NCBI GenBank assembly: GCA_000181795.3
Contig: CM012953.1
Location: 3,581,344 to 3,645,343, forward strand
Source of the DNA: Trichinella spiralis
Taxonomy: Eukaryota > Nematoda > Enoplea > Trichinellida > Trichinellidae
Direction: 5' to 3'
DNA length: 64,000 nucleotides
Shown: in pieces, positions 51,278 to 63,043 of the stretch
How positions within the stretch are numbered: the first letter of the stretch is position 1
How the letters are laid out: each line of letters opens with the position of its first letter
Translations under genes and position numbers: made by a program
The notes under the pieces: generated by a model
The model's input: the letters and a program-made list of their open reading frames with translations, nothing else
The model's database searches: none
What the model was told of the DNA's origin: nothing

Positions 51278-52080
51278 ATGAATCCGAAGTGTCGACTGTC
51301 GATTCTGTTGTTCATCGTTGTTGGTGCTTCAGTTGTCGATTGGAGGACATTTGCCGAAAAGCAAGTTACGAAACTGGTGAAATGCATGGACGTGAGTCCG
51401 GCATCGTTGTGTCTTGGTGAAATCAAAATTCGACCCAAACGCTGCAGTCAAGACTTCTACTTTGGCAGATTTCGTTGCTGCAAGACCTGTGCCAAGCATT
51501 TGAAAGTCAACCTTACAGAGGATGGAGCATTTACGGGTAATGGATTGTCTGTCTGTATGTCTGCCTTTGAATTAGTTCTACTCAATTTTTGACCAAAATC
51601 ATACTACTTGCTATGTGTTTCTTATCTGCAAAGTGGTTGCAGCTCTAAATTTAAACCTACCAACCAAGTAATTGCAGTTCGTTCCCTTGTAGTTTTCCCT
51701 GCAATTTCATCTGTTTCTTCAGAAAACTGATTCAACAAACAATACAATAAATGCAAATTTTGAAAAAAAAACAAATTGCTATTTTTAGCTGCAAAATAGT
51801 TCTGTATTTTATTGCTGTTGTTGTGTCGATTTTTTTGTTTTGAAAGCAAGCTTCAATTTCAGGACAGCCAAAATTTCCATATTATCATCCGAAATGTCCC
51901 AACGCCACTGATGCCGTCAAAGCGACTTCACGAGAATCTTGGACTTCTTGGTGTGAACTGTGGACCGAAGAAGATCCAAAAGAAATATGCGAAATTGGTC
52001 TGATGCAATTTCGTTGCTACAAAACGTGCAACGTTGAATGCGCTAACGACACTGTCGACGAAGAGAAAGGCGAAACTTAA
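51278..52080 (+). CDS. Small secreted protein with two Cys-rich modules
   Basis: I do not recognise a named family. Two exons (51278-51536, 51863-52080) join in frame to about 158 residues. The N-terminus MNPKCRLSILLFIVVGASVV is a good signal peptide. Two modules follow, each ending in a similar cysteine cluster. Module 1 has KCMDVSPASLCLGE, then RCSQDFYFGRFRCCKTC. Module 2 has KCPNATD, then WCELWTEEDPKEICEIGLMQ and FRCYKTCNVEC. The shared FRC-x-KTC ending recalls the C-terminal half of ShK-type domains, which are abundant in nematode secreted proteins, but the full six-cysteine spacing is not met. The tail is acidic. An NAT sequon near the start of module 2 may be glycosylated. The ATG at 51278 is chosen over an in-frame ATG at 51260 because it starts the signal peptide cleanly. 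Confidence 0.7.
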
Positions 52081-52682
52081 TGCATCATTACTTGTATCAA
52101 ATTCAAATGATGTAATTGTAATTGTTTATTAAACAATTTTCAAGGTTATTAGGCTTTAAAGGTGAAATCAGTTGAAGTTTTAATATGTGTTTTGAACTAG
52201 GTGAAAATAGTCCATGCCAAACGTGATAATATCAACCAACTAAAACTAAACTGAAACATTAATAATACTGATGCTGTTTCTTAGGTTGAAGTAAATTGGA
52301 ATTGAGTTGGTATTTTATGCTTGAAATTTGTTGTCTTTTTCAAGCAAATATTGCTGCTTTTTGGTAAATGAAATTCAATTAATCATTCAATTCGATGAAG
52401 TTCAAAATTTATGAACATTTATTTCACTTACTTCTTACAAATAGATAAACCATACATACATGAGTGTATTTGTATATATACTGTATACAAAATGATTTTA
52501 CATGTAAGTAGTATATTTTAATTTATAAAAACGGATTAATTTTGTAATAATTTTGTAGCATTTTCTAAGGAAACAGTTTGCTTTTCTCATGACCATCAAT
52601 CAGTAAGTACATCGGTGAGAAGAGAAAATTAGATAAGCTGAATGGTTGGTGAGTGAGTATAGTCAGCAAAGCACAGTAAGTT
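52081..52682. other. Convergent spacer
   Basis: About 600 bp between the secreted-protein gene and glutaredoxin A, whose 3' ends face each other. AT-rich, and nothing was recognised. Confidence 0.5.
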
Positions 52683-53109
52683 TCAACTGGTCGTAGTGTG
52701 TACTTTGTTTGCATGAGCTGTCGGCTTAATGAGGTGAAGATTTTCTAGCATCTGACTCAGCTCTCCATTTTCATGAAGTCGTTTTGTATCATCAGCCCCT
52801 CCGATGAACTTTCCATCAATAAAAACTCGGGGTACCTAGGAGACAAATTTTCCAAGTTTAAGAATATAATCTGAGGAAATTTTAATGTTTTACCGATCTG
52901 GCGCCTGTCAGTTCTTCCAAAGCATCTTTCATGTTGCTTCCGTCTGCCCTTTGGTCCAGTTGTATAACAGCATACTGATCATCTGTGAGATTGAACGAAT
53001 GAAAGATTTCTCTCGCTTCCATGGAATATGGACAGTAGGTTTGCGAAAAGACCACCACAGGATGAGCTTTGATCAAAGACAAAACGAGTGGTAAAGCAAC
53101 TGCAGCCAT
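52683..53109 (-). CDS. Glutaredoxin A, CPYS active site
   Basis: A thioredoxin-fold oxidoreductase using glutathione. Two exons (53109-52894, 52835-52683) give 122 residues. The active site CPYS at residues 26-29 has lost the second cysteine of the classic CPYC, leaving a monothiol site of the CPYS kind. The glutathione-binding cis-proline loop is SVPRVFIDGKFIGG, followed by the conserved GGADD turn. A C-terminal extension of about 15 residues beyond the usual end is rich in His and Thr. Exon 1 is exactly 72 codons and the intron falls just before the Val of the cis-Pro motif, as in the two paralogues downstream. The start ATG at 53109 aligns with theirs. A single-thiol site suggests deglutathionylation or Fe-S cluster handling rather than dithiol disulphide reduction; this is inference. 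Confidence 0.9.
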
Positions 53110-55275
53110 TTTGCCAGCAAGTGAATAAACAAAATAGTGAGCCGCATTTTAATAAAATAGTACCCCATGATAATTGGGTAACTGGTGCAAAATTTTAAGC
53201 AAGCAAAAATAGTACGTGTGACAGGAGCAAATGTCAGCTTAACTTTTACGTAACCATTTGGGTGACATAAGTTCTGAAATAGATGGATGTTGTGAACTGT
53301 ATCGACGAGTTTCATCAACACTTTTTTCCACCATATTTATTAATCATACGATCATCAAGCAGTATATATTAAAATGGACTACTTTTTTTTGTTTTTGTCG
53401 TTTCGTTTTTGAAAATGAAATTTTTATCAACTATCTGCACCGCACTTGTTATCAGTTGTCCATTGATCACGTAAGCTAATTGTGATTTGATTTCAAACCA
53501 AACAGCTTAGCATTATTTTGAAATCTTTCTCTCGTATCACTCAACCCAATAGTTTGCACAATTTACATCACATAATTTTAATAAATTTCATCACAAGTTT
53601 GCATGAATACAATAATCAAACTTAATTTCATGAACATTTTAAATTTATTATTGCTCATCAGTATAATAATTCAAAAGCTAATGAATGATAAACATATTTC
53701 ACTTTTGATCATCTCAGTCTGTTATTATCAGACCTAATCTTCTGATGATGAAGTGTTTACTTCTATTTTACCTTGGAGTTTTTTTATCATTCAACAGTTG
53801 CATTATGCAATAATATTGCGCAAACAATCTATCATAAAATATTTTATTTATAGCAACTGAAGAAAGTTAAATGTCATTGTTGACTTTTGACAGCTAGATT
53901 TTATCAAGCAACATTCGTGTGTAGACCAATGTTTGCTTAGTCGAGCAGTTTCAGGTACTGTTATTTTAAAATTTGAAATTATTGCTTATTATTATCTCAT
54001 AGCATATTTTAAAATTATTTATTATTTCTATTTTACAACTGCTATGTTTATTATATGTGTGAATATGTGTTTAATAATAAGTTTTCCTTTAAAATTAGTT
54101 AGTTTATAAAATCACTATTTCTTTCCTTGTTTTCAAATATTTCACGAATTAATTAATGCTAATTAATTTTCACTTACAACAATATATGATAACTGTATTG
54201 TTTTTCATTGATTGTTATGCAAGTGACAAGTTTGGCATAATAATTTCGGTTCATGGTTTGCATGCGTATGCACATTTATCTGAAAGAATGCAAAAACGTA
54301 TTGTCAATTTTTTCATTATATATTAATTACTTTATCATATTCATATTTTATTTATTTATTTAAAATATTTTATTCGTGAAATACTTTCTGTACTTTTATA
54401 TCTATTACTTATAAATGAATTTTTTCTCGCTGTATGAATTTAGTTTTTCAGATTTAAATTCAAATATTTGATTGTAGTTCACATCAAAATGTAAGTAAAG
54501 CTGGTAATTCTACTGAATTTTTGTGTTTATACATTATAAACACATTTGCTTTACATCTGATATTTATATTACGCTCCTTCAAATAATGACACCTATCACT
54601 TACAGATAATTAAACAATTTCTAGACTATCAAATAATTACAAGCACTCTACATTAACATACAAATATATATGATTTATAAATAAATCTGAACAAATATTT
54701 TATTATGAACGTTATTTTTCAGACTCAAATTTGTTTCAAAACACATTCACACATAAATGCATACAAATTAACAATATTATGTGCTGCATTTCAATTTCAC
54801 ACAAGTATAAATTTATTGCTATTATTCTATATAAAGCTTTGAGTAATCTATTTTAACTTTTTAAATGATATAAATATATGACGACATTGTACTTTATATT
54901 GATTTTTCACTTATTTTATAAATTTTCCGACTGTAAATAAATAACTATACATAGCACTTGCATATTATACACAAAATTATATTAAATAAAAACTGCCTGA
55001 TATCCTCTAAATTATTTTCATACATGAAATAAATTATACAAATGGAAAAAATTTCTTTTAATTGAAATAAAGAGCACATTAATAACGAACATTGAACACT
55101 AGCAATAGTAATGAATAACAATTGATAATAAATAATGTTGCTAAATTTTTGAACAGTTTGAACAAAATTAATTAAAAGCAGTGCATGCATGTGTAATATA
55201 AAAATAATGCATTGTACGTGTGAAATAAGTGAAATAACTTTGAAATTAAATAAAGTAAAAAATTTTTATGAACGC
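53110..55275. other. Long AT-rich spacer between glutaredoxins A and B
   Basis: About 2.2 kb of very AT-rich sequence. No gene, repeat or mobile element was recognised. Confidence 0.5.
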
Positions 55276-55709
55276 TTATTGATAGCAGTCATAATTAGTC
55301 ATACAATTGCAGCAATACTGGCAACCATTATTGCATTGAATCAAACGTAGTTTGTTCAGCATTTCCTGCAGTACACCATTACAGTGTATCCGCTTAATTA
55401 TTTCAGCATCGCCAATGAATTGACCTCCGATAAAAACTTGAGGAACCTAGTAAGGATGAATGTAAGCTAGGAATATAGAAATCAGCAGTTTACTGTTTTG
55501 ACGCCAGTTAAATAATGCAACGCTTCTTTGAAATATCTGCTTCGCTCTTCTCTGTCAAGTTGAACGGTTATGTGTGATCCTCGGGGTAAGCAGTACCATT
55601 GGAAAATATCATTAACCTCAGCGCAGTATCGGCAGTTTGACTGAGAAAAAATCACAACTGGATATATTCTGATCAAGCTTAACAGAACTGTCAAAGCAGA
55701 AGCTGACAT
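55276..55709 (-). CDS. Glutaredoxin B, CRYC active site, Cys-rich tail
   Basis: Two exons (55709-55494, 55446-55276) give 128 residues. The fold markers match the other two copies: YPVVIFSQSNCRYCAEV at the active site and TVPQVFIGGQFIG at the cis-proline. The active site is CRYC, with arginine in place of the usual proline, and the normal GG-x-D-D/N turn is replaced by GDAEI. The C-terminus continues past the usual end with QCNNGCQYCCNCMTNYDCYQ, six cysteines in twenty residues. Both changes are absent from the neighbouring copies. The splice position and 72-codon first exon are identical to copies A and C. The altered site suggests a changed redox potential or substrate. The Cys tail could bind metal or form disulphides. 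Both ideas are inference. Confidence 0.85.
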
Positions 55710-57349
55710 CTCTTGCCAAAGAGCTGAAGCACTGAAGGATTTTATTTTATACAGTATTGCAAAGATGATTAAGTGATCATGTACTGAATAATTTAAAGCT
55801 ACGAACTATTTTTATTGCTTAATTATTACTTGTTACGTCATTTCTTAAATTTGATTTAAACTGCTTTTGATTTCATAAAACGTTCAATGAGCACGTTTAT
55901 TAAGAAAAACAAATAATGAAATTTGTTAGTAATGATATGTAATAATCATAAAAAGAGGAAATATAATATGAGGCCATGACACCTCACATTATAAAATCAG
56001 GCACAAGTATTTTATTATAAAATGGGATTAAATTTACCATTAATTAATAGAAAAAGTGAAATTCTTATACTTCTCAAAATTATAGTTTAACATAAAATTA
56101 CATTTTAACTCTTGTGAACTTTAAATTAAATTAAATGCTCACTTTCGTAACTTTTATAATTTCAATTATTTGATGAATAACTGGTTTTTAAAACATTCAA
56201 TGGATTTTTGATAAGATAAATATCATGCAGGTTTAAAATCGGGAATTTTTTTACACAACTGGATTAGCTTCTATAATTTGTGTATTGAAGTATTGACTTT
56301 ACAATCTACCTTAGTTGTGAGTGTTCACTATTATAACGTCAAAAGAATTATTTCTTTCATAAAATACTGCTGAAAATGCAACGGCATACTTTATACACAA
56401 TAACTTTTGCTTTTCTTAATGCTTAGTAAATTTCTTATTTATTTTTCAAACTCAAATTGTACCAACCGAACAATACATGGCTTTATTATATTCAAATGGA
56501 CTTAAAATTTGAAATAATTTCTAAAATAATTATTTCAGATAAAAATGGGCAATATTCATTTTATTTACATTATTCATGTTGTTAATTCATCTAAATTGTA
56601 AATTCACTAATTAGAGAGCACTGAATATTGCTTTTTATAATAAATATGTAAAACGTAAATTACATAAATATTTCAAAAAATAATAAATTAATTAAAAATA
56701 CATTATAAACCTTTTAAATCACATTTGTGAAAATTTTCTTGATTAAATCTTAATATTGTCATATTTATTGTTTTTTGACACTTATTTGTTTCATGATAAT
56801 TCTTTGATTAATGCATAATAATGTAATTTTTGCTAAGTAAAAGTGACTGGTCATTTGCACTATCCTGATCACAACTGAATTGAAACTGGAAATTCATACG
56901 GCTATTGAAATGAACAATTTTCCCACTGTAAACAACTGATTTTTTCATTTATTTTCAATGCCTTTGTCAGAATTTAGCTAGGATATAATATTATACCTAT
57001 ATATATACTGATTTATATAATGCTATGTATTCTTGCTGATGTATGTTGAAGTAATAAGGTATATTGTCTTTTTTCTCATTTCACTTTTGTAGATAGAAAA
57101 TAATTTCCTTTTTTATAATATATATTTAAATATGTTTGCATTTCTTTAATTAATACATTTTTATTCAATATTTATTTCAAATTTCAGTTTCATAACAGTA
57201 AGTTTTGCTTATGTTTGATGTTTCTGATGACAAATAAAGCAAATAATCTATTTTATCAACTTTTCTCTTTACCGCATACCGTTGCGAATTACTTCCCTTC
57301 TGCCATTAGAGTTGCTTTATTAATGAAAGTCTATATAAAGAAAACATTA
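55710..57349. other. Long AT-rich spacer upstream of glutaredoxin B
   Basis: About 1.6 kb, extremely AT-rich. No gene or repeat was recognised. Confidence 0.5.
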
Positions 57350-58430
57350 TGAGCCCTCAGAGGGTCTTTTTAACCCAGTGTATTATAAGTAATTGCATCT
57401 TTCAACCATACTTATTTATAATAATTAATTAGTTATAATGTGAGTGAGTTGGCTGAACTCACTCTTTGGTGCGGATATGGTGGTTTCTCTTCTTCTTTGG
57501 TTCTCAAAGGCCGCAACATAACGACGGATAAATTTTTCACCAACGTGGGTCTGGCGGAGGAACTTTTGGCTGGAAATACAAGTATGGTTGGCACACTGCG
57601 AAAAAATGAAAGCGATATCTCTCCAAAAATAGCCATCACTGGAGGACTTCCGTTTGGGTCCTCTCATTTCAATCTTGATAGCAAACTTACACTATTAAAT
57701 TACGTATCAACAAATAATCGGTGCATCCTACTGTTATCCACCATGCCCCATGAAAGAAAGGTCTGCCCAGAAGAGGACGACAAACCAGAAATTGTTTTAA
57801 GCTATAATGATACAAAGTCTGGTGTAGACAACTGGACCATCTGATGCGGCTCTACTCCTATAAGCGACGGAATCATCGATAGCTCATGGTATTATTCTTG
57901 AATATGCTCGATGTCGCATGAAGGGCTGTGAATGTAATACCGACAGCCAGACATCCCAAGTGGAATGCCAAACGGTCACATCGTAGACGGTTATTTCAGT
58001 TGGAATGCGGATGAAATCTTGCAGGAAGTACACTGAAAAGTGAAGAGCAGAAAATTCACTGAGCAGTTTGTCCGGGCAAATAAAAAAACTTTAAAAGCAC
58101 TTGGGGCTAACATCGACTCCCCTGCACAGAAAAACTGACTACAAGCTAAAAAGCACTGCATCTCCTGCAGTCGCACCAGAAATAAGAAAGTTAGACACTG
58201 CTGTGAATTATGTCGACGCTGCGCTGCATACAGCACGCCCACAAAATCTGTCCTAACTGCTATCACAGGTCAAACATCTCCACATATATGTCACTTCAAA
58301 TATAATAAATATGTCTGCGTCAAAAATTATTATTAATAAAGTCTATAATAGCTTCAAAGTACAATTTCAGTGAACTCAATAACATAAGATGAAAAACATT
58401 CATGTCTGGGGCCCAAAAGACCCCAAAGAT
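57350..58430 (+). mobile_element. piggyBac DNA transposon remnant
   Basis: The right part of a piggyBac transposase is readable from about 57440 to 57844: KGRNITTDKFFTNVGLAEEL, MVGTLRKNESDISP, LLLSTMPHERKVCPEEDDKP and EIVLSYNDTKSGVDNW, which match the catalytic core up to the NETKGGVD block. After a stop at 57842, degraded sequence leads to a C-terminal Cys-rich region near 58140-58260 (HCISCSRTR, HCCELCRRC), the position of the piggyBac zinc finger. The N-terminal half is missing. Candidate ends are GGGTCTTTTTAACCCAG near 57365 and, inverted, GGGGCCCAAAAGACCCC near 58410. No TTAA duplication is clear. With the N-terminal half gone and the coding frame interrupted, it is inactive. Confidence 0.8.
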
Positions 58431-59077
58431 TCAAATATATGCATGGTGTGAATCAATGGTGGTGAAGGTCAATGACAGCTTGAAAGTCAAGGTAACAAAC
58501 ACATTTATGCATTTTTCATCATGTAATAAAATTATATCATAGCTCTATTTAATATTACATTTTTCATTCAAACATCCATTTATAAAAGATTCCATAAACT
58601 AAGATTATCAATGCATCAGCGCTCTATGGAGTGAACGCATTTTAATAAGTTTGTTGAATTTCAGTTTGTAAAATTAAAAGAAAAGGCAAAGTAACACTAA
58701 AAATATTTAATTAATTATCAATAAATTAAATTCCAATAATAATATTTACAGTTAACTAAAATTTTCGCAATATAATTAATACATTTTTCTAACAAAACCA
58801 ATGATACTAAAAAGTATAAGCATTACCTTGTCATTTAATAAATAAAAGTTATTAATCATTTATATTAAAAATTTTTGCAGTTGCACACTAAAAAATCTCC
58901 GCAAACATGTAGATAAATAAAATTTTCACAATACTTTCGCTTTATTACAATAATCGGAAAATAAAACTAGTATAGAAAGAAAATTGCATGCAACTTTGCA
59001 CACGCAAATACTGTTATATAAGCATAATAATATTAAAATGCAGCCAGTTTAATTGTACACATTTACTTTAAAAAAAA
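58431..59077. other. AT-rich spacer
   Basis: About 650 bp between the piggyBac remnant and glutaredoxin C. Nothing was recognised. Confidence 0.5.
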
Positions 59078-59482
59078 TTAATCTACTAAGCCAAGTTCTT
59101 CCAGCATTCGACCAAGTTCTCCGCTCTGATGCAATTTCGTCATATTGTCACAACCGCCAATACATTTTCCATTGATAAATATACGTGGAACCTATCAATT
59201 AAATTGTACAATTTAATATTTATTTGACTATATTATTATTAGACTTATTATTTAAACTTTATTTACTGTTCTTGCCCCCGTTATGTTTTGAAATACTTCT
59301 TTGAGTAGTTCTTCGTCAGGGCGACCATCCAGTTCAACAATGGTGTACTTTTCTTTCGGCAGTTCATAAAAATTAAACATTTCCTTTACTCTGGTACAAT
59401 ATGGGCATGTCAACTTAGAAAACACAGCGACTGGGTATTTTTGCACTGTCTCCAAGATAAACTGCCTGGCCATTTCACTCAT
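59078..59482 (-). CDS. Glutaredoxin C, classical CPYC active site
   Basis: Two exons (59482-59267, 59191-59078) give 109 residues, the normal glutaredoxin length. The dithiol site CPYC is at residues 26-29, the cis-proline loop is TVPRIFINGKCIGG and the turn GGCDN is intact, so this copy looks like a standard cytosolic glutaredoxin that reduces glutathionylated proteins. An extra cysteine sits in GKCIGG, as in many animal Grx1 proteins. Splice position and first-exon length are shared with copies A and B. It is probably closest to the ancestral form of the local family. The ATG at 59482 aligns with the starts of the other two, and a second in-frame Met is four codons in. Confidence 0.93.
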
Positions 59483-59914
59483 TCTTCATCAGTTCAAACT
59501 AAACAAAACAACATTGATTACAGTAATTATGGACATTCATGCAAAATTATGATATCGACTTAGAGCTTTCTTTTAAAATTCATTTTTCTTATTTAATTTG
59601 ATAAAAATTTAATTTATTCTGTTCTTGTTTATTAAAATTTTTTACTTTCACAAGCAAATAATTTGAACAATAAAATTACCATAAAATAATCATTTTAACT
59701 TGCATTTTAGTAACAAGCAATTTTTGTATGTTATACTGAATGCGAATGTTATGGATTTGTTGCAAAATAGTATTATCATAATTTTTAAAAATTTTATAAA
59801 GCATTTTTACTGTTAATGTATTTTATGACGTATTAAAAATATAACTGTTTTACCAGCAAATATTTATACATTTCGAATGCATGAGAAATACTTTAGTTAA
59901 CTTTGATATGACGA

Positions 59915-60612
59915 ATGAGTTGCACTGGATGTGCTCGGAAGTTCAAGCTTACGCGTACAGAAAAGTCTTGCACGCAATGTCATTTTGTTTACTGTTCGAA
60001 ATGCTTAAAATCAGGCTTATGCAATCGTTGCCTGCATGGTGATAAGTAAGGAACTCTTTTGCAATCTTATTTTTTGTAAAACATTATAATGTATAGGGTT
60101 ATTCCTGAACCCCCTGAAAGATTTCTCAGAAAAATTGATTTCCAAAATGAACGGGGAGGATCGAGTTTGCGCTCTCTGACTTCGCACGAAAATCTTACTC
60201 GGCCAGCTCATTGCAGTGCAAATGAAAAGGATGAATTACTGCAAAAACGATTGGATGCACTAAGGGAAACAACAAGCGCACCTTCAAATTCATGTAACTA
60301 ATGTTCAGTTAAATTTGTATCTTGTCTAACTTTTTTTAATTTTCGAATATATTTTTGTATGAATAGGTAATACTATGAGCGAGACTGCGACAGGGAAAAC
60401 AAATTTGATCCACGTGAGTCAAAAATATACTTATTAGTTTCTGTTTAAGAAAATAATAATTTTAGTGCAAAGAACTGACAGATGCTGAAAAAGTGCAGCA
60501 GATTATGAAGCAAACAGTGGATGAAGTGAAACTAGATAAAGAACTGAAAGTTGAAGGTGAAAAAATCGACAAACAACTGGAAGAACGTTTGGCTAGATTA
60601 CGCATGCCATGA
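59915..60612 (+). CDS. ZFYVE19: ZFYVE19/ANCHR-like protein
   Basis: ANCHR keeps VPS4 at the midbody and delays abscission when chromatin bridges persist. Four plus-strand exons (59915-60045, about 60101-60295, about 60367-60414, about 60467-60612) give about 170 residues. The N-terminal FYVE-related finger has SCTGCARKFKLTRTEKSCTQ, then CHFVYCSKC and CNRC, close to ESRCYGCAVKFTLFKKEYGC of human ZFYVE19. Downstream are two MIM1-like helices, DELLQKRLDALRE and QLEERLARLRMP, matching the repeated ERLARLRQ and EARLAALK units that bind VPS4 in the human protein. The protein is much shorter than human ANCHR and lacks its C-terminal B-box. The last RLARLR motif is at the very C-terminus, as in ESCRT-III proteins. 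Intron borders are read from consensus sites. Confidence 0.75.
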
Positions 60613-61091
60613 CTTTATTCATTTCACCTTCAGCATGTAAAATGTTAATTCATGTGAAGAAACGTCTGCTCAAGTTGTTTTATGAACAAATATCTGTATA
60701 GGTTTAACGTTTGTTTTCGTTCATATATAGAAATCACAAAATCACTTTGAGCATCTGCTTTGTTTACACTCTTATTCTCTGTTATATCGAGTAATTGCTT
60801 GGGAAATAAATTTATGTCTAAATCAGAGTTAAATTGAAGTTCAATTAAAATAAATTGCAAAACGAACACTTTCAAGCGTTTGTTTGCCGGAATGAAGTTA
60901 TTGCTCTACAGTAATTTTTAATGTACTTAAAAATCATTAATTACTATACTTCATTTTAATAAAATATTGAGTTAAATATGAATTTGAAAAAGCGTTTTGA
61001 TTCATGTTGATTGATGATTTTCATAAGTATTTTTGGCAAGGAAAAGGTGCAGTTTTAGTTACATTTTGCGATTTTAACTGTAGGGAACGAA
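60613..61091. other. Short spacer between two same-strand genes
   Basis: About 480 bp between the ANCHR-like gene and CCDC12. A TTTTAACTGTAG acceptor-like site ends 8 bp before the CCDC12 ATG, which may be a splice or trans-splice acceptor. Confidence 0.45.
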
Positions 61092-61955
61092 ATGGATCAG
61101 AAAACGAAACTTGAAGCTGAAGCAGAATTTAGAAGAAAGCGCCTTGAAGAAATGAAGAAAATGATGAAGCAGGATGGCAGTGAAAGTAGTAATTCTGAAA
61201 ATGATGAAGTTGCTGATGAAGCTCTTGCATTGGAAGAGGAAGAAGATACTGAATCTACTGCGAAGGAAAATACCGAAACGAAGTAATGCTAATTGCTTTC
61301 TTTTGGTTAATTTTTAAAATAATAATTATCAGATCATTAGTATTTCGAAATTACTTGCCAGTTAGCGAAAATTTGAAAGCGGTTGTCAGAGAGCCAGCAA
61401 AGCCAGAAGATGGTAATTGTACTACTTTTTTGTGGTTTTATGATTTTATATGAATGCAAACGTTTTAGTTATCGAAGAGCTGCGTGTTGATATTGAGCAA
61501 GCGACAAATGTTGATAATTCTGGGGAGATTGTAAGAATGGTTTTACAGCGTAATTTCTTTTAAATGTATTTTTGTTTTTCTAGGATTTGAATTCTCTTGC
61601 ACCAAGAAAAATTGATTGGGATTTAAAGCGAGATTTACAATTAAAGTTAGATAAACTTGAAAGAAGAACGCAGAAAGCGATCGTGCAAATTATAAGTATA
61701 CTATTTCAAAAAAAATTCTGTTATTCAGTTTTCAATCTATCTTATTGAACAATTGTTTTTAAACTTTTAAGAAATATTTATAAAATCCCTGCGAATAAAT
61801 AGTACTGTTTTCTTTGTTTATTTTATTTTTATAACTAAGGATTTTTATTTGCTTTAGGTGAAAGATTGAAAGCTGGAAATAATGATTTGCTTTTATCTGC
61901 AGTAAATTCGAATGCTGAAGCTGTTGTTGACAGCCATATGTCTGATGATGACTAA
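61092..61955 (+). CDS. CCDC12: CCDC12 / Cwf18 spliceosomal protein
   Basis: A small coiled-coil component of the activated spliceosome (yeast Cwf18). Five exons on the plus strand, with the first 61092 to about 61282, give about 170 residues (human 166). The N-terminal helix EAEFRRKRLEEMKKMMK is followed by an acidic spacer. Then come SLVFRNYLPVSENLKAVVRE (human LRLRNYVPEDEDLKKRR), PEDVIEELRVDIEQ and the highly conserved LNSLAPRKIDWDLKRDLQLK (human LANLAPRKPDWDLKRDVAKK), and SERLKAG near the end. The acidic stop region DSHMSDDD corresponds to the human C-terminus. Introns are 45 to 190 bp. The identification is secure from the LAPRK-DWDLKRD block. Confidence 0.94.
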
Positions 61956-63043
61956 AAGCTGAATTATGTATTGGTTGTACTTGTATATCATTATGCATTA
62001 ATTGAGAAAATGATAACTGGAGCAAGAGGAAATTGAGCAATATATAAAACTCATTGTCTCTAAAAGGACAAGCCTTTGTACGGCTGTCAGTTTTTTGTTT
62101 TGTTAATATGTCAGTTTTTTATGTCAGAAAATGTGAAAACTATCACTTATTTTTAAATTAAAATTATAAAGTGCATTATTAGCAACTTTGAAATTATTAA
62201 AACCCAACATTCTTTATGTAGTTTGCCTCCTTTTTGATTATTTATATACAATGCTAAAAAATATTTACAATAAATTGTTAGAAATCATGATAATTTTATA
62301 ATTTTTTTCAGTTTTGCATTTGCTTCGATTCAAGCTATTTACAGTAAGATTCATTTGTGCATATACTTTTTTCATGGTAATGGAAATACATTTTGATTTA
62401 AGAAAAGTAAGATTTCATGAATATACTTTTCACATAATTTTTTAGAATATACAAATATATGTTGATAACAGTGTAACAAAGTGAATTACCTTATTTTAGT
62501 TACTAAAGAATTTACAGTATATTAATTCAAAATTATAACTTTTGTTGATAATTTTTATTTGTAATTATATGCTGCATGAGAAATTGAATGTATATGTAAT
62601 TCAGTACATACAATTTTCCTGGAAAATATTTTCTTCTCAAAAAGGTGCTCTTTTTCAGTTTTTAATGTAGTCTGTTTAATTTATATTTACAATAAAATGT
62701 AATATTATAATACGCCAATATTTGATATAACGTTCCAATTGTTGGTTGTTTATAAAAGTTTCTTAAAAGGAGTTAAAATCAATTTGCTCTTGTTGGATGA
62801 CAACTGCCCTGTCAAACTAACCTTGCATTTTCAGCTTTGATTCTTTTATCTGATTTTTACGATAGACAGATATCATTTATATGGTTTGTATAGTATTGTC
62901 TGATTTATAATTTTGTTGTATATAAAAATAGCTAACATAACGGTTATGCCTGTAATTATATTTCAGCAGTCAACAATCTCGAATGTAGATTCTGGAAAAA
63001 GCGACAAATTGTTTCGGGATGGTCCAGACAGGCCTCACTTTTC
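61956..63043. other. AT-rich spacer
   Basis: About 1.1 kb with the CCDC12 3' end (AATAAA near 62268) and no other supported feature. Confidence 0.5.
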
